Positions 52,570-61,568 are shown, counted from the first letter of the stretch. The stretch: DNA of 64,000 nt from Rhodothermales bacterium (GCA_041391505.1 JAWKNW010000023.1:1-64000), one strand, 5' to 3'. Translations and numbers: made by a program. Notes: generated from the sequence alone by a model not told the origin.

Positions 52570-54042
52570 TCATTCGCCGACGCCTGTCTCGGCAGCCGGC
52601 GCGCCGGCGGCTCCGCCGGTCGCATACTCGAGCTCGGCCAGACGGATCAGGAGATCGTAGCGGGTGATCGTGCGATTGAGCTCGGCGCGCGTCCAGACGT
52701 CGCGCGCATCCAGCATGGTCACCTGGTTCTCCATCCCCTCCTCGTACTTGCGGGATACCCGGCGATACGCCTCGCGCGACGCGCGCAGCCGCTCCTCGGC
52801 GGTGTCCACCGACCGGCGGGCGACGTCCAGGTTGTCCATCGCATCCTGCACCTGAAGCCGGATCTGGCTGTCCAGCTCCTCGCGCTGAATCCGCAACCGC
52901 TGCGTGTCGAGCTGGGCCTGCTGGATGCGGGCGCGTTCCTGGAAGCCGTCGAAGAGTTTCCACTGGAGCACGACCGACGCCATGTAGTACGACCGGTCGT
53001 TCGTGAATCCGTACTGCTCACCCTGGATGCCGAGGTCGAGCGCCAGGGCGACGCCCGGCAGGAGGTGGGTCCGCTGGATGTCCACCGACGCGCTCGAAGC
53101 GAGCACGGCCTCGTCGAGCTGCCTGATTTCATGCCGGCGGGAGAGCGCCTCGATCGCCACGGCTTCCGCCGGCCGCACGCCGGCCAGGCGATAGCCGCCG
53201 AGGGCCTCGGCCGGGAGCAGCGCCTCGTCCGCCGGCAATTCGATGGCCTCGCCCAGCGGGCGATTGATCAGAAAATTGAAATAGGAACGTGCCAGATCGC
53301 GCTGGCGCATCGCGTCGGCCAGCTGCTGCTCGACATCGTACCGCTCCACCCGGGCGCGCATCACGGCCTCTTCCGTCGCCTTCTCGTTCGCCACGAGGCG
53401 CTCGTTCACACGCACATATTCATCCACCACCTCCCCGGCCGAGGTATAAATCTCGACCGCGCGTCGCGCCTTCAGGTACTGGTAGTAGGCGACCTTGATG
53501 TCGCGCACCAGCTGCCGGCGAAACGCGTCGAGCCCCGCCTCCTGCGCATTCAGGAGATGCCCCTGAAGCCGGTAGTTGTGCCGGATCGCCGGCTGGTAGA
53601 GCGGCTGGACGACCCGGAACCGGGTGTCCTGTTCGCGTTCCCGCAAAAACGGAATCTGGATGTTCTCGAGCGTGGGGAACGTCCCGGGCTGCCCCTGGGA
53701 CATGAGGATATCGTTCAGCGTCTGGTACACCGGGTTCATCAGATCCCCCACCGGAAACTCGATCTGCCGCCCGCCGCCGGCGCGCGAATACCGGGCTTCG
53801 ATCCGCATCTCGGGCCAGAACATCCCCCGGGCCTCGTCCAGCGCGCGCAGGCTTTTTTCCAGATCGAGCGTCTGCTGACGCAGCGCCAGGTTACTCGACA
53901 GCCCGGCCTCGACATAGCCGTCGAGCGGCGTCGGTTGCGCCCTCGCTTCCTGGGTGCGGGTCATGTAGCCCAGAAGCAGCACAGCGATCAGCGCGACCAG
54001 CCAGAAGTGCCAGTTTCCCGCGCAAGAGCATTGACGTTTCAT
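52570..54042 (-). CDS. TolC-family outer membrane efflux channel
   Basis: 490 residues. Signal-like N-terminus with TRTQEARAQ cleavage region. Two internally similar halves with long helices and short strands, typical of TolC: NLALRQQTLDLEKSLRALDEARGMFWP in the first half and DRSYYMASVVLQWKLFDGFQERARI in the second. The ATG at 54042 was chosen because an operator-like palindrome ends 6 bp before it. Second gene of the efflux operon. Confidence 0.92.
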   Translation of the reverse strand: MKRQCSCAGNWHFWLVALIAVLLLGYMTRTQEARAQPTPLDGYVEAGLSSNLALRQQTLDLEKSLRALDEARGMFWPEMRIEARYSRAGGGRQIEFPVGDLMNPVYQTLNDILMSQGQPGTFPTLENIQIPFLREREQDTRFRVVQPLYQPAIRHNYRLQGHLLNAQEAGLDAFRRQLVRDIKVAYYQYLKARRAVEIYTSAGEVVDEYVRVNERLVANEKATEEAVMRARVERYDVEQQLADAMRQRDLARSYFNFLINRPLGEAIELPADEALLPAEALGGYRLAGVRPAEAVAIEALSRRHEIRQLDEAVLASSASVDIQRTHLLPGVALALDLGIQGEQYGFTNDRSYYMASVVLQWKLFDGFQERARIQQAQLDTQRLRIQREELDSQIRLQVQDAMDNLDVARRSVDTAEERLRASREAYRRVSRKYEEGMENQVTMLDARDVWTRAELNRTITRYDLLIRLAELEYATGGAAGAPAAETGVGE

Positions 54043-54048
54043 CAGCTT

Positions 54049-54063
54049 TTGACAGTTTGTCAA
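54049..54063 (-). promoter_or_regulatory. Palindromic operator upstream of tolC
   Basis: TTGACAGTTTGTCAA: perfect 6-bp arms with a 3-bp spacer. It lies between the tetR stop and the tolC start, 6 bp before the latter. The same arms occur at 54763-54777, so TetR binding here could block the pump genes separately from its own promoter. Confidence 0.75.
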
Positions 54064-54081
54064 CGGAAAGGGTAAAATTTT

Positions 54082-54738
54082 TTACGCCACCGGCGGCGAG
54101 GCCAGCGAACGCATCATCATGGAGAACCCCTGTTCGATCAGGGGCTCGGATTCTACGGCATGCATCTGCCGGAGCAGCTCCGCCTTCTGGGCGGCGATCT
54201 GGATCAGCCCGTGCGTAAAGCCCCAGAGGGTGATCGCGGTGAGCATCGGATCGCCGATGTCGGCCCGGATCGAGCCGTCGGCAATGCCCTCCGAGATGAT
54301 CGTCGCCATGAACTGGAGGATGCACTCCCCCTCGCGCATGCAGGCCGCGGCGTTTTCGGTCTCCGCGACCTGTTCCATGTTCACCTCGCGGGATTCGATG
54401 TCGGCCATGGCCTGAAAATACTGGGGCTGCTCCCTGTGAAAGGCTACATACGCCCGTCCGATGGCGCTTATCTTGCCAAGACCATCCGATGGAGCGGCCG
54501 CGGCGACCTCGAAGGCATGCCGGAGCATTTCAAACGCCCGAACCGTCAGGGCCAGATACAGGTCGTCCTTATCTTTGAAATAAAAGTAGATCAACCCCCG
54601 GCTGAGACGCGCCTCGTCCGCGACATCGGCCATGGTGGCCTTGTCGAAGCCTTTCTGCGCGAACACGCGTTCGGCGGCGTCGATGATCTCGCTCCGCCGG
54701 CGCTCTTTTTCTTCCTGACGTCGTTCTGCCGTGGACAT
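54082..54738 (-). CDS. TetR-family repressor of the efflux operon
   Basis: 218 residues. The HTH is clear in IIDAAERVFAQKGFDKATMADVADEARLSRGLIYFYFKDKDDLY. The C-terminal helical domain should bind the inducer, probably a pump substrate. It lies at the head of the tetR-tolC-adaptor-RND unit. The two perfect palindromes before tetR and before tolC indicate autoregulation and pump control. The ATG at 54738 gives the standard short basic N-terminus (STAERRQEEKERRRSEI). Confidence 0.95.
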   Translation of the reverse strand: MSTAERRQEEKERRRSEIIDAAERVFAQKGFDKATMADVADEARLSRGLIYFYFKDKDDLYLALTVRAFEMLRHAFEVAAAAPSDGLGKISAIGRAYVAFHREQPQYFQAMADIESREVNMEQVAETENAAACMREGECILQFMATIISEGIADGSIRADIGDPMLTAITLWGFTHGLIQIAAQKAELLRQMHAVESEPLIEQGFSMMMRSLASPPVA

Positions 54739-54762
54739 TGATTTCGGTGTGCCGTACACTCA

Positions 54763-54777
54763 TTGACACTTTGTCAA
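54763..54777. promoter_or_regulatory. Palindromic operator between tetR and the divergent DinB-like gene
   Basis: TTGACACTTTGTCAA: arms TTGACA and TGTCAA with a 3-bp spacer. It is identical in its arms to 54049-54063 and differs only in the first spacer base. It lies 25 bp upstream of the tetR start and 48 bp upstream of the gene at 54825, so it can control both directions. Confidence 0.8.
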
Positions 54778-54824
54778 CGCTTGTACAGGCGTACAACGCA
54801 CAGGTTGCACAGACCCGAAAAAAA

Positions 54825-55370
54825 ATGCGAATAACCCCCCTTTCGCCCGTAGAGGCCATCGATGCCGCGCAGGAGTGGAACCGCCTGATGGCCCTGCACG
54901 ATCACCTCCGCGCGCTCGCGGACGCCCCGGATGATGTGTTGTTCGCGACGGCCGAGGGCGTCTCCGCCTGGTCGAGAGCCGCGCATCTGTACCACCTGGC
55001 GACCTCCAATTTCGGGATCGCGCGGCTCATTCCGCGTCTGATCCAGGGGGCGATCGCGTCGTCCGAATCCGCCGTCAAGCCGGACGGCATCGCCATGCTG
55101 TTATCCGGCACCCTGCCCTCGGGGCTGGCCGCGCCGGCCGGCGTGGTGCCGCCGGACGCCCTCGTCCGCGAGGCCGTCATCGAGCGTCTGGAAAAAGCGC
55201 ACGACCAGGTGCGGGCCGTCGAACCGGTGCTGCCGGCGGCGGCCGCTTCGCCGGCGCGCTTCGATCATCCCTACCTCGGCCCGCTGCGGCCGTCCGAATG
55301 GCCGCGTCTGATGAATGCGCACACCCTCCACCACCTCGCCATCGACGCGCGCATCCACAGTCGCACCTGA
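54825..55370 (+). CDS. DinB-like (DUF1569-type) protein divergent from tetR
   Basis: 181 residues. The first helical part is MRITPLSPVEAIDAAQEW. His residues suitable for a DinB metal site occur in SRAAHLYHLATSNFGI and NAHTLHHLAIDARI. The ATG at 54825 is preferred; an upstream in-frame ATG at 54738 would place the operator inside the coding region. Because the operator 54763-54777 lies between this gene and tetR, the TetR protein may control it, tying a thiol-transferase-like or detoxifying protein to the pump. Confidence 0.75.
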   Translation: MRITPLSPVEAIDAAQEWNRLMALHDHLRALADAPDDVLFATAEGVSAWSRAAHLYHLATSNFGIARLIPRLIQGAIASSESAVKPDGIAMLLSGTLPSGLAAPAGVVPPDALVREAVIERLEKAHDQVRAVEPVLPAAAASPARFDHPYLGPLRPSEWPRLMNAHTLHHLAIDARIHSRT

Positions 55371-55507
55371 GCGCACGGCGTGCCCGCGTGAAAAAACCGC
55401 CCGTAACATCGGCGGGGGCTCGTCCGTAGAGCGAACTGTTTCCAGGGATCCGCCCGGTCAGGTCGCACAGGGAAAGCCCGCCTCACCTTCACCGTTTGCA
55501 CAGCCAC

Positions 55508-56641
55508 ATGAAAGGAGCCAAGCGCCTCATTCTGCTTCTCGGCGTCGTCATCGTCATCGCCGGGGGCACGTTCGCCTTCAAGGAATACAACGAGAAGGAT
55601 ACCGAAGAAGTCATCCCCCATGTCGTGGTCGAGCGGGGCAACATCGTCGACAAGGCGCTGGCGGTGGGGACGATCGAGCCCCGGGTTGAGGTGAGCGTCA
55701 AATCGCAATTTTCAGGCGTCGCCCGCCGGCAGTTCGCCGACGTGGGCGACTTCGTCAAGGCCGGCGATCCGCTCCTCGAGATCAAGCCGACCCCCACGCC
55801 CCGCGAACTGGTCGATGCCGAGCGGATGATCCAGCTCCGCCAGATCGAGGTAGACAACCTCAAGGCGGAATACGAACGGCAGCAGCAGCTCCACGAAAAG
55901 CAACTCGTCGCCGACCAGGATTTCGAGCGCACCCGTCGCGGCTACGAAGAGGCCAAATTGCAGGTGCAGATGGCGAGGGAGCAGCTCGAGTTGCTGCGCG
56001 AAGGCCGCGTGGCGACCGAAAGCGGCAGCTTCGAAACGGTGGTCCGCGCCCCCGTCAGCGGCTTTATTCTGGATAAGATGGTCGAGATCGGCGACAACGT
56101 CGTGCCGCTCACCAGCTACCAGGAAGGCACGGTGCTGATGACGATGGCCGACATGAACGACCTGATCTTCCGGGGTACCGTCGACGAAATCGACGTGGGC
56201 CGGCTCAAGGAAGGCATGAACGCCCTCATCAAGGTCGGCGCCCTGCCGAATGCCGAGGTGAAGGGGCTCCTGGCCCGGATCTGGCTCAAGGCGGAGAAAG
56301 AAGACAACTCCACGGTCTTCCCCGTCGAACTCGAAATCGCCTCGGCGACCGAGCAGGCCCTCAAATCTCCCGAAGGCAACCCGGTCAACGTGGTGCTCCG
56401 CGCCGGCTATTCCGCCAACGCCGAGATCATCATCGAGCAGCGCGAGAATGTCCTGCTCATCCCCGAACGCGTCATCGAATTCAGCGGCGACACGGCCCGC
56501 GTGAACATCCTGCTGGCCGACAACTCGTTGGAGGAGCGCATCATCCAGACCGGCCTGAGCGACGCGATCCAGATCGAGGTCCTTTCCGGTGTCGAGGAAG
56601 GCCAGAAAATCCGCGAAAAACCGCCCAAGGTCATCGAGTAG
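55508..56641 (+). CDS. MacA-like periplasmic adaptor (HlyD family)
   Basis: 377 residues. An N-terminal anchor (RLILLLGVVIVIAGGTFAF) is followed by a lipoyl half (VEVSVKSQFSGVARRQFADVGDFVKAGDPLLEI), a long helical hairpin (about 95-165), then barrel domains. This is the adaptor of an ABC-type exporter, of the MacA sort, because the next two genes are MacB-like permeases. The chosen ATG (55508) gives a normal anchor; 55496 is possible. Confidence 0.93.
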   Translation: MKGAKRLILLLGVVIVIAGGTFAFKEYNEKDTEEVIPHVVVERGNIVDKALAVGTIEPRVEVSVKSQFSGVARRQFADVGDFVKAGDPLLEIKPTPTPRELVDAERMIQLRQIEVDNLKAEYERQQQLHEKQLVADQDFERTRRGYEEAKLQVQMAREQLELLREGRVATESGSFETVVRAPVSGFILDKMVEIGDNVVPLTSYQEGTVLMTMADMNDLIFRGTVDEIDVGRLKEGMNALIKVGALPNAEVKGLLARIWLKAEKEDNSTVFPVELEIASATEQALKSPEGNPVNVVLRAGYSANAEIIIEQRENVLLIPERVIEFSGDTARVNILLADNSLEERIIQTGLSDAIQIEVLSGVEEGQKIREKPPKVIE

Positions 56642-56720
56642 GAACACGACCTATCGTGTCCCCAGCGACCCAACGTGTCCCTGCGCCTGACTGCCGATTC
56701 AACCCAGGACCGCTCCCAGC

Positions 56721-57953
56721 ATGCGATTTATCGCCACATTATCCCAGTTTTTCCACGATCTGTGGGCCCAGCGCCTGCGGACTACCCTGACGATCCTCGG
56801 AATCACCTGGGGCACGGTGGCCGTCATCGTCCTCCTCGCGTTCGGCGTCGGGCTTGAAAAACAGACGCGGAAGAACATGCACGGGATGGGGGACGGCATC
56901 GTCGTGATGTTCGGCGGGCGGACGACCAAACCCTTCGAGGGCTTCCCCGACGGACGCTACATCCCGCTGCGCGAGGACGATACGCGGATCCTGACACGCG
57001 AGATTGCGGACATCCGCAGCATCAGCCCCGAATACATGAACCGGCGGACGCCGGTGCGCGTCGGGTTGTCCTCGACCATGCCGGCCATAACGGGCATCTA
57101 CCCGGTGTACGGCGACATGCGGAACGTCATCGCCGAACCCGGAGGCCGGTTCATCAACGACCTGGACATGAAGCACCGCCGGCGCGTCGTCGTGCTCGGC
57201 AACGAGATCAAACGGCTGCTCTTCGCCGACGCCGACGCCGTGGGCCGGCAGGTGCTCGTCGGCGAAACGCCGTTTACCGTCATCGGCGTGATGGAGCCGA
57301 AAACGCAGAACTCGTCCTACAACTCGCGCGACTCGGATCGCATCTTCATCCCGGCCAGCACGCACAAGTCGCTCTTCGGCGACCGGTATGTGAACAACAT
57401 CATCTACCAGCCGACGGACCCGACGCTGAGCGAGGCGGTCCAGACCCGGGTGTACGAAGTGCTCGGCCGAAAAAATCGCTTCGATCCGACCGACGAGGAT
57501 GCGCTCGGCATCTGGGACACGAACGAGGCCGACAAATTTTTTAAATACTTCTTCCTGGGCTTCAACCTGTTCATGGGCGTCATCGGCAGCTTTACGCTGA
57601 CGGTGGGCGGCATCGGCGTCGCGAACATCATGTACGTGGTCGTCCGCGAGCGCACCCGCGAGATCGGCGTGAAGCGCTCGGTGGGCGCCCGCCGGCGCGA
57701 CATCCTGCTTCAGTTTTTCGGTGAGACCTTTCTGATCGTCGGCATCGGCGCCCTGTTCGGCTTCGGGATCGCGGTCGGCCTGGTGCAACTGCTCGGCATG
57801 CTGCCCATCCAGGACGCCGTCGGCACCCCCCAGGTGTCGCCGATGGTAGCGATCACCACAATGGGCCTGCTCGCCGTCATCGCCTTCCTCGCCGGCTTCT
57901 TCCCCGCCCGCAAAGCCTCCCGCCTCGACCCCGTCGAGTGCCTGAGGATGTGA
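56721..57953 (+). CDS. MacB-like ABC permease, first copy
   Basis: 410 residues. Span 1 (about 20-40), a large periplasmic MacB_PCD domain (about 45-270), and the FtsX domain with three C-terminal spans (NLFMGVIGSFTLTVGGIGVANIMYVVVRERTREIGVKRSVGA). No Walker motif, unlike fused MacB, so an ATPase must come from elsewhere. The MPVGGIGVANIM stretch and RERTREIGVKRSVGARR are the coupling helix hallmarks. Likely works in the same exporter as the adaptor upstream and the second permease downstream. Confidence 0.93.
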   Translation: MRFIATLSQFFHDLWAQRLRTTLTILGITWGTVAVIVLLAFGVGLEKQTRKNMHGMGDGIVVMFGGRTTKPFEGFPDGRYIPLREDDTRILTREIADIRSISPEYMNRRTPVRVGLSSTMPAITGIYPVYGDMRNVIAEPGGRFINDLDMKHRRRVVVLGNEIKRLLFADADAVGRQVLVGETPFTVIGVMEPKTQNSSYNSRDSDRIFIPASTHKSLFGDRYVNNIIYQPTDPTLSEAVQTRVYEVLGRKNRFDPTDEDALGIWDTNEADKFFKYFFLGFNLFMGVIGSFTLTVGGIGVANIMYVVVRERTREIGVKRSVGARRRDILLQFFGETFLIVGIGALFGFGIAVGLVQLLGMLPIQDAVGTPQVSPMVAITTMGLLAVIAFLAGFFPARKASRLDPVECLRM

Positions 57954-57968
57954 GGGCTTGCGCCGTTC

Positions 57969-58043
57969 AACGTTCGAGGCCCCAGGCTCAACGTACCTTT
58001 GCTTTAACCGTCGCGGTGCCTTAAACCTTGAACCTCGAACGTT
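57969..58043 (+). repeat. Inverted repeat between the two permease genes
   Basis: AACGTTCGAGG (57969-57979) is mirrored exactly by CCTCGAACGTT (58033-58043) within the 104-bp gap. The 3' arm lies beside CCTTGAACC, a phrase also found near 1519-1570 and 47170-47200. It may form a hairpin that modulates expression of the second permease gene. Confidence 0.6.
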
Positions 58044-58057
58044 AAACCCCTATCCCC

Positions 58058-59302
58058 ATGTGGAAAATCCTCCTTCAGGAATTCTGGAATGATCTGCGGA
58101 CGCAGAAGACGCGCGCGTTCCTGACCATGTTCGCGATCACGTGGGGCACGCTGTCGGTGGTGCTGCTGCTGGCGTTCGGCGAGGGGCTGGGGAAGACTAT
58201 GCAGAACGGCCTGCTCAACGCCGGCGATCGCATCTTCCAGATTTATGGCGGAGAGACGAGCAAGACGTACGAAGGACTCGACAAGGGCCGGCGCATCCGG
58301 CTCATCCGGGAGGATCTCGCGCTGCTGAGACAGACGATCCAGGATGTCGACATGGGCAGCATCTCGTACGGACGCTGGGGCGTCGCGCTGCAGGTTGGGC
58401 AGAACAAGACGACGACCTACATGGAAGGGGTGATGCCTGAGTTCGAGGACATGCGGCGGATGTATCCGGCCGAAGGCGGGCGCTTTCTCAACATCCGGGA
58501 CGAGGAGCAGAAACGACGCGTCGTGTTTCTGGGCGACGAACTGGCCGGCCGGCTTTTCGGCGACACCCCGCCGATCGGCGAGTCGGTCATGATCGACGGG
58601 TTGCCCTTCACCGTGATCGGCATCATGCAGACGAAACTGCAAACGTCGATGAACAACGGTCCGGACGCGAACCGCGCCATCATCCCCTCCTCCACCTTCG
58701 AAACGATTTACGGCCACCGGTATGTGGACCACATCGTGCTGCGCCCCCGCAACGTCCTGGTGGCGCCGGCGGTGAAAGAGCAGGTCTACGCCGTCCTGGG
58801 CAGGAAATACAAATTCGACCCGTCGGATGAGCGGGCGCTGGGGGTCTGGGACTTCATCGAGAACGAAAAAGAAGGCGCGAAGGTGTTTTTCGGCATCACA
58901 GTCTTTCTCGGCCTCGTGGGCGGACTCACGCTCCTGCTGGCCGGCGTGGGCGTGGCCAACATCATGTACGTGACGGTCAAGGAGCGCACGCGCGAGTTTG
59001 GGGTCAAGCTGGCGCTCGGGGCCCGCAAATACCACATCCAGGTCCAGGTGATCTTCGAGGCGCTGCTCATCGCACTCACCGGCGGCGCGATCGGACTCCT
59101 CGTCTCGTACGGGATCGTCAAAGCGATGCAAAGCATCCCGAACAAGGAAGGCGCGATGGAATTCCTGGCCAATCCGGTCCTCTCCACCCCCGTCGCCCTG
59201 ATCACCGTGGCCGTACTGACGTTTATCGGACTCCTTTCAGGGTATTTCCCCGCCCGCAAGGCCGCCAACGTCGATCCCGTGGAATCGCTGCGGTACGAAT
59301 GA
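58058..59302 (+). CDS. MacB-like ABC permease, second copy
   Basis: 414 residues, homologous to the first permease. Span (about 20-40), MacB_PCD (about 45-260), and the FtsX domain (FLGLVGGLTLLLAGVGVANIMYVTVKERTREFGVKLALGARK). The pair would form a heterodimeric transport core. No ATPase is fused and none is found between 55508 and 59606. The gene ends in a strong hairpin shared with the convergent small gene. Confidence 0.93.
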   Translation: MWKILLQEFWNDLRTQKTRAFLTMFAITWGTLSVVLLLAFGEGLGKTMQNGLLNAGDRIFQIYGGETSKTYEGLDKGRRIRLIREDLALLRQTIQDVDMGSISYGRWGVALQVGQNKTTTYMEGVMPEFEDMRRMYPAEGGRFLNIRDEEQKRRVVFLGDELAGRLFGDTPPIGESVMIDGLPFTVIGIMQTKLQTSMNNGPDANRAIIPSSTFETIYGHRYVDHIVLRPRNVLVAPAVKEQVYAVLGRKYKFDPSDERALGVWDFIENEKEGAKVFFGITVFLGLVGGLTLLLAGVGVANIMYVTVKERTREFGVKLALGARKYHIQVQVIFEALLIALTGGAIGLLVSYGIVKAMQSIPNKEGAMEFLANPVLSTPVALITVAVLTFIGLLSGYFPARKAANVDPVESLRYE

Positions 59303-59328
59303 CCGCAGTTGGGACAGGTCGCTTCCGG

Positions 59329-59396
59329 TAAAAATGGCGAGGCGTAGCGGCATCGAACCAAACATGTTCGATACCGCTACGCCTCTGCACCATTTA
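59329..59396. terminator. Bidirectional terminator between convergent genes
   Basis: GCGAGGCGTAGCGGCATCGAAC (59337-59358) pairs, with two mismatches, with the arm at 59366-59388; outside it TAAAAATGG faces ACCATTTA. The minus-strand side ends in TTTTT, the plus-strand side in ATTTAT. It ends at the stop codon of the small minus-strand gene and 26 bp past the permease stop. Confidence 0.82.
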
Positions 59397-59606
59397 TCGC
59401 AAAACAGGCTCTTCGAGCGTGCTGGCGGTCCGGTACAGTTCGAAGTACAACGCGGCCTTGCTGCGGTACTCAGCCGCCATCCGCTGGCGCTGTTGTTCCG
59501 GCATCAGAAAAAGACGACGACGCGAAGACTCCAGATAGTCCCGATCCAGACCTTCCAGGCTCGTGAGCCCGTCCTTGATCGAATCGACAAATGTATGTTG
59601 CTGCAT
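59394..59606 (-). CDS. Small hypothetical protein
   Basis: 70 residues (MQQHTFVDSIKDGLTSLEGL, then a basic, helical stretch YLESSRRRLFLMPEQQRQRMAAEYRSKAALYFELYRTAST). It has protein-like, amphipathic composition and is flanked by a terminator. No recognised family and no operon partner. Confidence 0.6.
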   Translation of the reverse strand: MQQHTFVDSIKDGLTSLEGLDRDYLESSRRRLFLMPEQQRQRMAAEYRSKAALYFELYRTASTLEEPVLR

Positions 59607-59895
59607 GGAAGTGCTTGTATACGAATCAGGTACTCTAAATGAACGAGATGCTCAAGGTACGCATGCGCCCGGCCGGCGCGGTGTACGCTTTGGCCAGAAA
59701 GCCGCGGTAGGTTTGGCGATCTCCGACGAGCGCTTTGGCGCGAACGAAGCAGGGCTTTAACACCGTCACCCGCCCCGACTCACGCCGGCTCTTGCTGGAA
59801 CAGTCTGCTCAACCCCTGTCCATCGCGGAGAAGCCGACAGATCTCCTCAACATCGACACACATTCGCCATCACTTTACCCCTGACGGAGAAGCGC

Positions 59896-61056
59896 CTACA
59901 ACTCCAGGTCCAGCGACGGCGCAAGGCTGTCGACGGCCGGCGGTTCTGCCAGGTGAGGCGCGATGCGGGGCAGCCAGTCCGGATCGAGCTCCACCTCGTC
60001 GCGCCGCATGTCGAACCGCACGACGACGTCGGCCTGCGAGGCGGGGCCAGGCCGGAAACGATGTTCTTCCAGCGTCACGTACACGTCCGGACTGTACCAG
60101 ATGGCGCGGCGGAAGGGCCCCTTTGGGGTATGGAGCGTGTCGGCATACGCGGCGCGGCCGAGCTTCCGTTCGAGCGTGTTGAGCATTTCGACGAAGCCGA
60201 TCGTCTGGCCCTGGGTGTTGTCGAATCGCACCTCCATCGCACGCAGGCTGTCCACGCGCGGCAGAAAATGCAGGGTCACGCGGGCCATATCCAGACCGTA
60301 CAGGCTCCGACCGCGTACCTCAAAAAACGGCTGCACCAGGCTGTAATCGATGCTTCCGGACACCCCGTCGCGCGCCGGCTCGGTCTCCCGGCGATACAGG
60401 TAGCGCCAGGACGCGAAGGGTTCGGTGATCTGCAACTGGACGGTCCCCACCTCCTCCAGCGCGGCGAGAGCGGCGGACATCGTTTCGTGCGCCCGGGCGA
60501 TGGCGCGCTGAATCGCGAGCCGGCGGGCCCGAAGCGCCTGGTCGTACACCAGCACTTCGGCATAGCCGTCCCCCATCCCATACGCCAGCGTCACGCGTTC
60601 CCCGACCCATTCCCGAAAATCGACCTGCACGAACATGTCCTCCCCCGGGATGGTCTGCTCGTTGACATGCGTCGGCGGCCCGTACGCCGCGGTTAGCGAA
60701 TCGAGCACGGCGCGCTGCCGGACGGTGCCGGCATCCAGATGCAGCAGCAGGGCATACAGCTGCCCATCGATCACGCCGGCGTCGGCACGGACCACCGGGG
60801 CCCCGAAGATCTCGCGGTCGCCGTGAAACGGCATCGACAGCTGATCGGCGAACCGGCTGCCGAAGACCTCGAATTCGAGCACATCGTATTCCATCGTCGT
60901 GCGCCGCGCCTCGCCGATCACGCTGCTGTACAGCGAGTCCCCCAGCACGTATTCCCGGAACCCCTGCGCCGCATCCAGCCGCCACACGCCCGGCGCCGGA
61001 GCCTGACACCCCGCACCGACCAGGCAAACCAATAGAAGGGACAATGCAGATCGCAT
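59896..61056 (-). CDS. Lipoprotein, unknown function
   Basis: 386 residues. Lipoprotein signal (LLLVCLVGAGC) followed by WRLDAAQGFREYVLGDSLYSSVIGEARRT. The protein is of mixed alpha/beta type, with two related-looking segments (about 20-165 and 215-360) that each contain a short F/Y-rich edge strand. No catalytic motif stands out. Upstream and downstream genes share the strand but are over 45 bp apart. The preceding gap 59607-59895 holds no gene I can support. Confidence 0.7.
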   Translation of the reverse strand: MRSALSLLLVCLVGAGCQAPAPGVWRLDAAQGFREYVLGDSLYSSVIGEARRTTMEYDVLEFEVFGSRFADQLSMPFHGDREIFGAPVVRADAGVIDGQLYALLLHLDAGTVRQRAVLDSLTAAYGPPTHVNEQTIPGEDMFVQVDFREWVGERVTLAYGMGDGYAEVLVYDQALRARRLAIQRAIARAHETMSAALAALEEVGTVQLQITEPFASWRYLYRRETEPARDGVSGSIDYSLVQPFFEVRGRSLYGLDMARVTLHFLPRVDSLRAMEVRFDNTQGQTIGFVEMLNTLERKLGRAAYADTLHTPKGPFRRAIWYSPDVYVTLEEHRFRPGPASQADVVVRFDMRRDEVELDPDWLPRIAPHLAEPPAVDSLAPSLDLEL

Positions 61057-61103
61057 GACCGTGGATCACACTCGGATAAACCGGAAGGAAGACGCGACGC
61101 GTC

Positions 61104-61568
61104 CTATTTCGCCGCGGTCATCATGATTTCGACGCGCGCATCCAGGGGAAGGCGGGCAACCTGGACCGTCGCTCGAGCCGGCGGGGCGCTCGGGAAATAG
61201 GAACCGTAGATCTCATTTACGGCGCCGTACTCCGCGAGATCCGCTAAAAAAATCTGGACCTGGACCACGTCGGCTAGCGAGAAGCCGGCGGCCTCGAGTA
61301 CGGCGCGCTGGTTTTGCATCACGCGATGGGTCTGGGGCCCGACCCCGCCCTCCACCAGGGCGCGGGTTTGCGGGTCGAGACCGATCTGGCCCGCGAGAAA
61401 CAGCTGGTTGCCGACCTGAATGGCCTGCGAATAAGGTCCTATGGCCGGCGGGGCCTGTTCGGTGGCGATGACGCGCCGGCCGGCGGTTTCGGCTGGCGGC
61501 TCGGCGGGAGGGACGCAGCCGGCGAGGGCGAATGCGGCAGCGACATACCAGGAAGTGGGGCGGGGCAT
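61104..61568 (-). CDS. Exported RidA/YjgF-family protein (lipoprotein)
   Basis: 154 residues. The RidA domain (about 35-154) shows APPAIGPYSQAIQVGNQLFLAGQIGLDP and RATVQVARLPLDARVEI; the Arg in RATVQVARLP is the residue that anchors the carboxylate of the enamine/imine substrate. It has a clear lipoprotein signal (AAFALAGC), which ordinary cytosolic RidA proteins lack. It lies beside a Tat-exported PLP enzyme, whose reaction products could be its substrate in the periplasm. Confidence 0.88.
   Translation of the reverse strand: MPRPTSWYVAAAFALAGCVPPAEPPAETAGRRVIATEQAPPAIGPYSQAIQVGNQLFLAGQIGLDPQTRALVEGGVGPQTHRVMQNQRAVLEAAGFSLADVVQVQIFLADLAEYGAVNEIYGSYFPSAPPARATVQVARLPLDARVEIMMTAAK

Noticed and set aside
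48342..52667. A 1441-codon open frame antisense to the RND and adaptor genes
   Set aside because: It is rich in Arg, His and Asp, has no motif, and exactly mirrors two well-supported minus-strand genes. Long antisense frames are expected in such GC-rich DNA.
54763..54791. TTGACA in the operator as a -35 box
   Set aside because: At 17 bp on either side no acceptable -10 hexamer is seen, so I treat the motif as an operator rather than a promoter box.
59563..59760. Plus-strand frame of 65 codons
   Set aside because: It overlaps the start of the small minus-strand gene and has no protein-like pattern.
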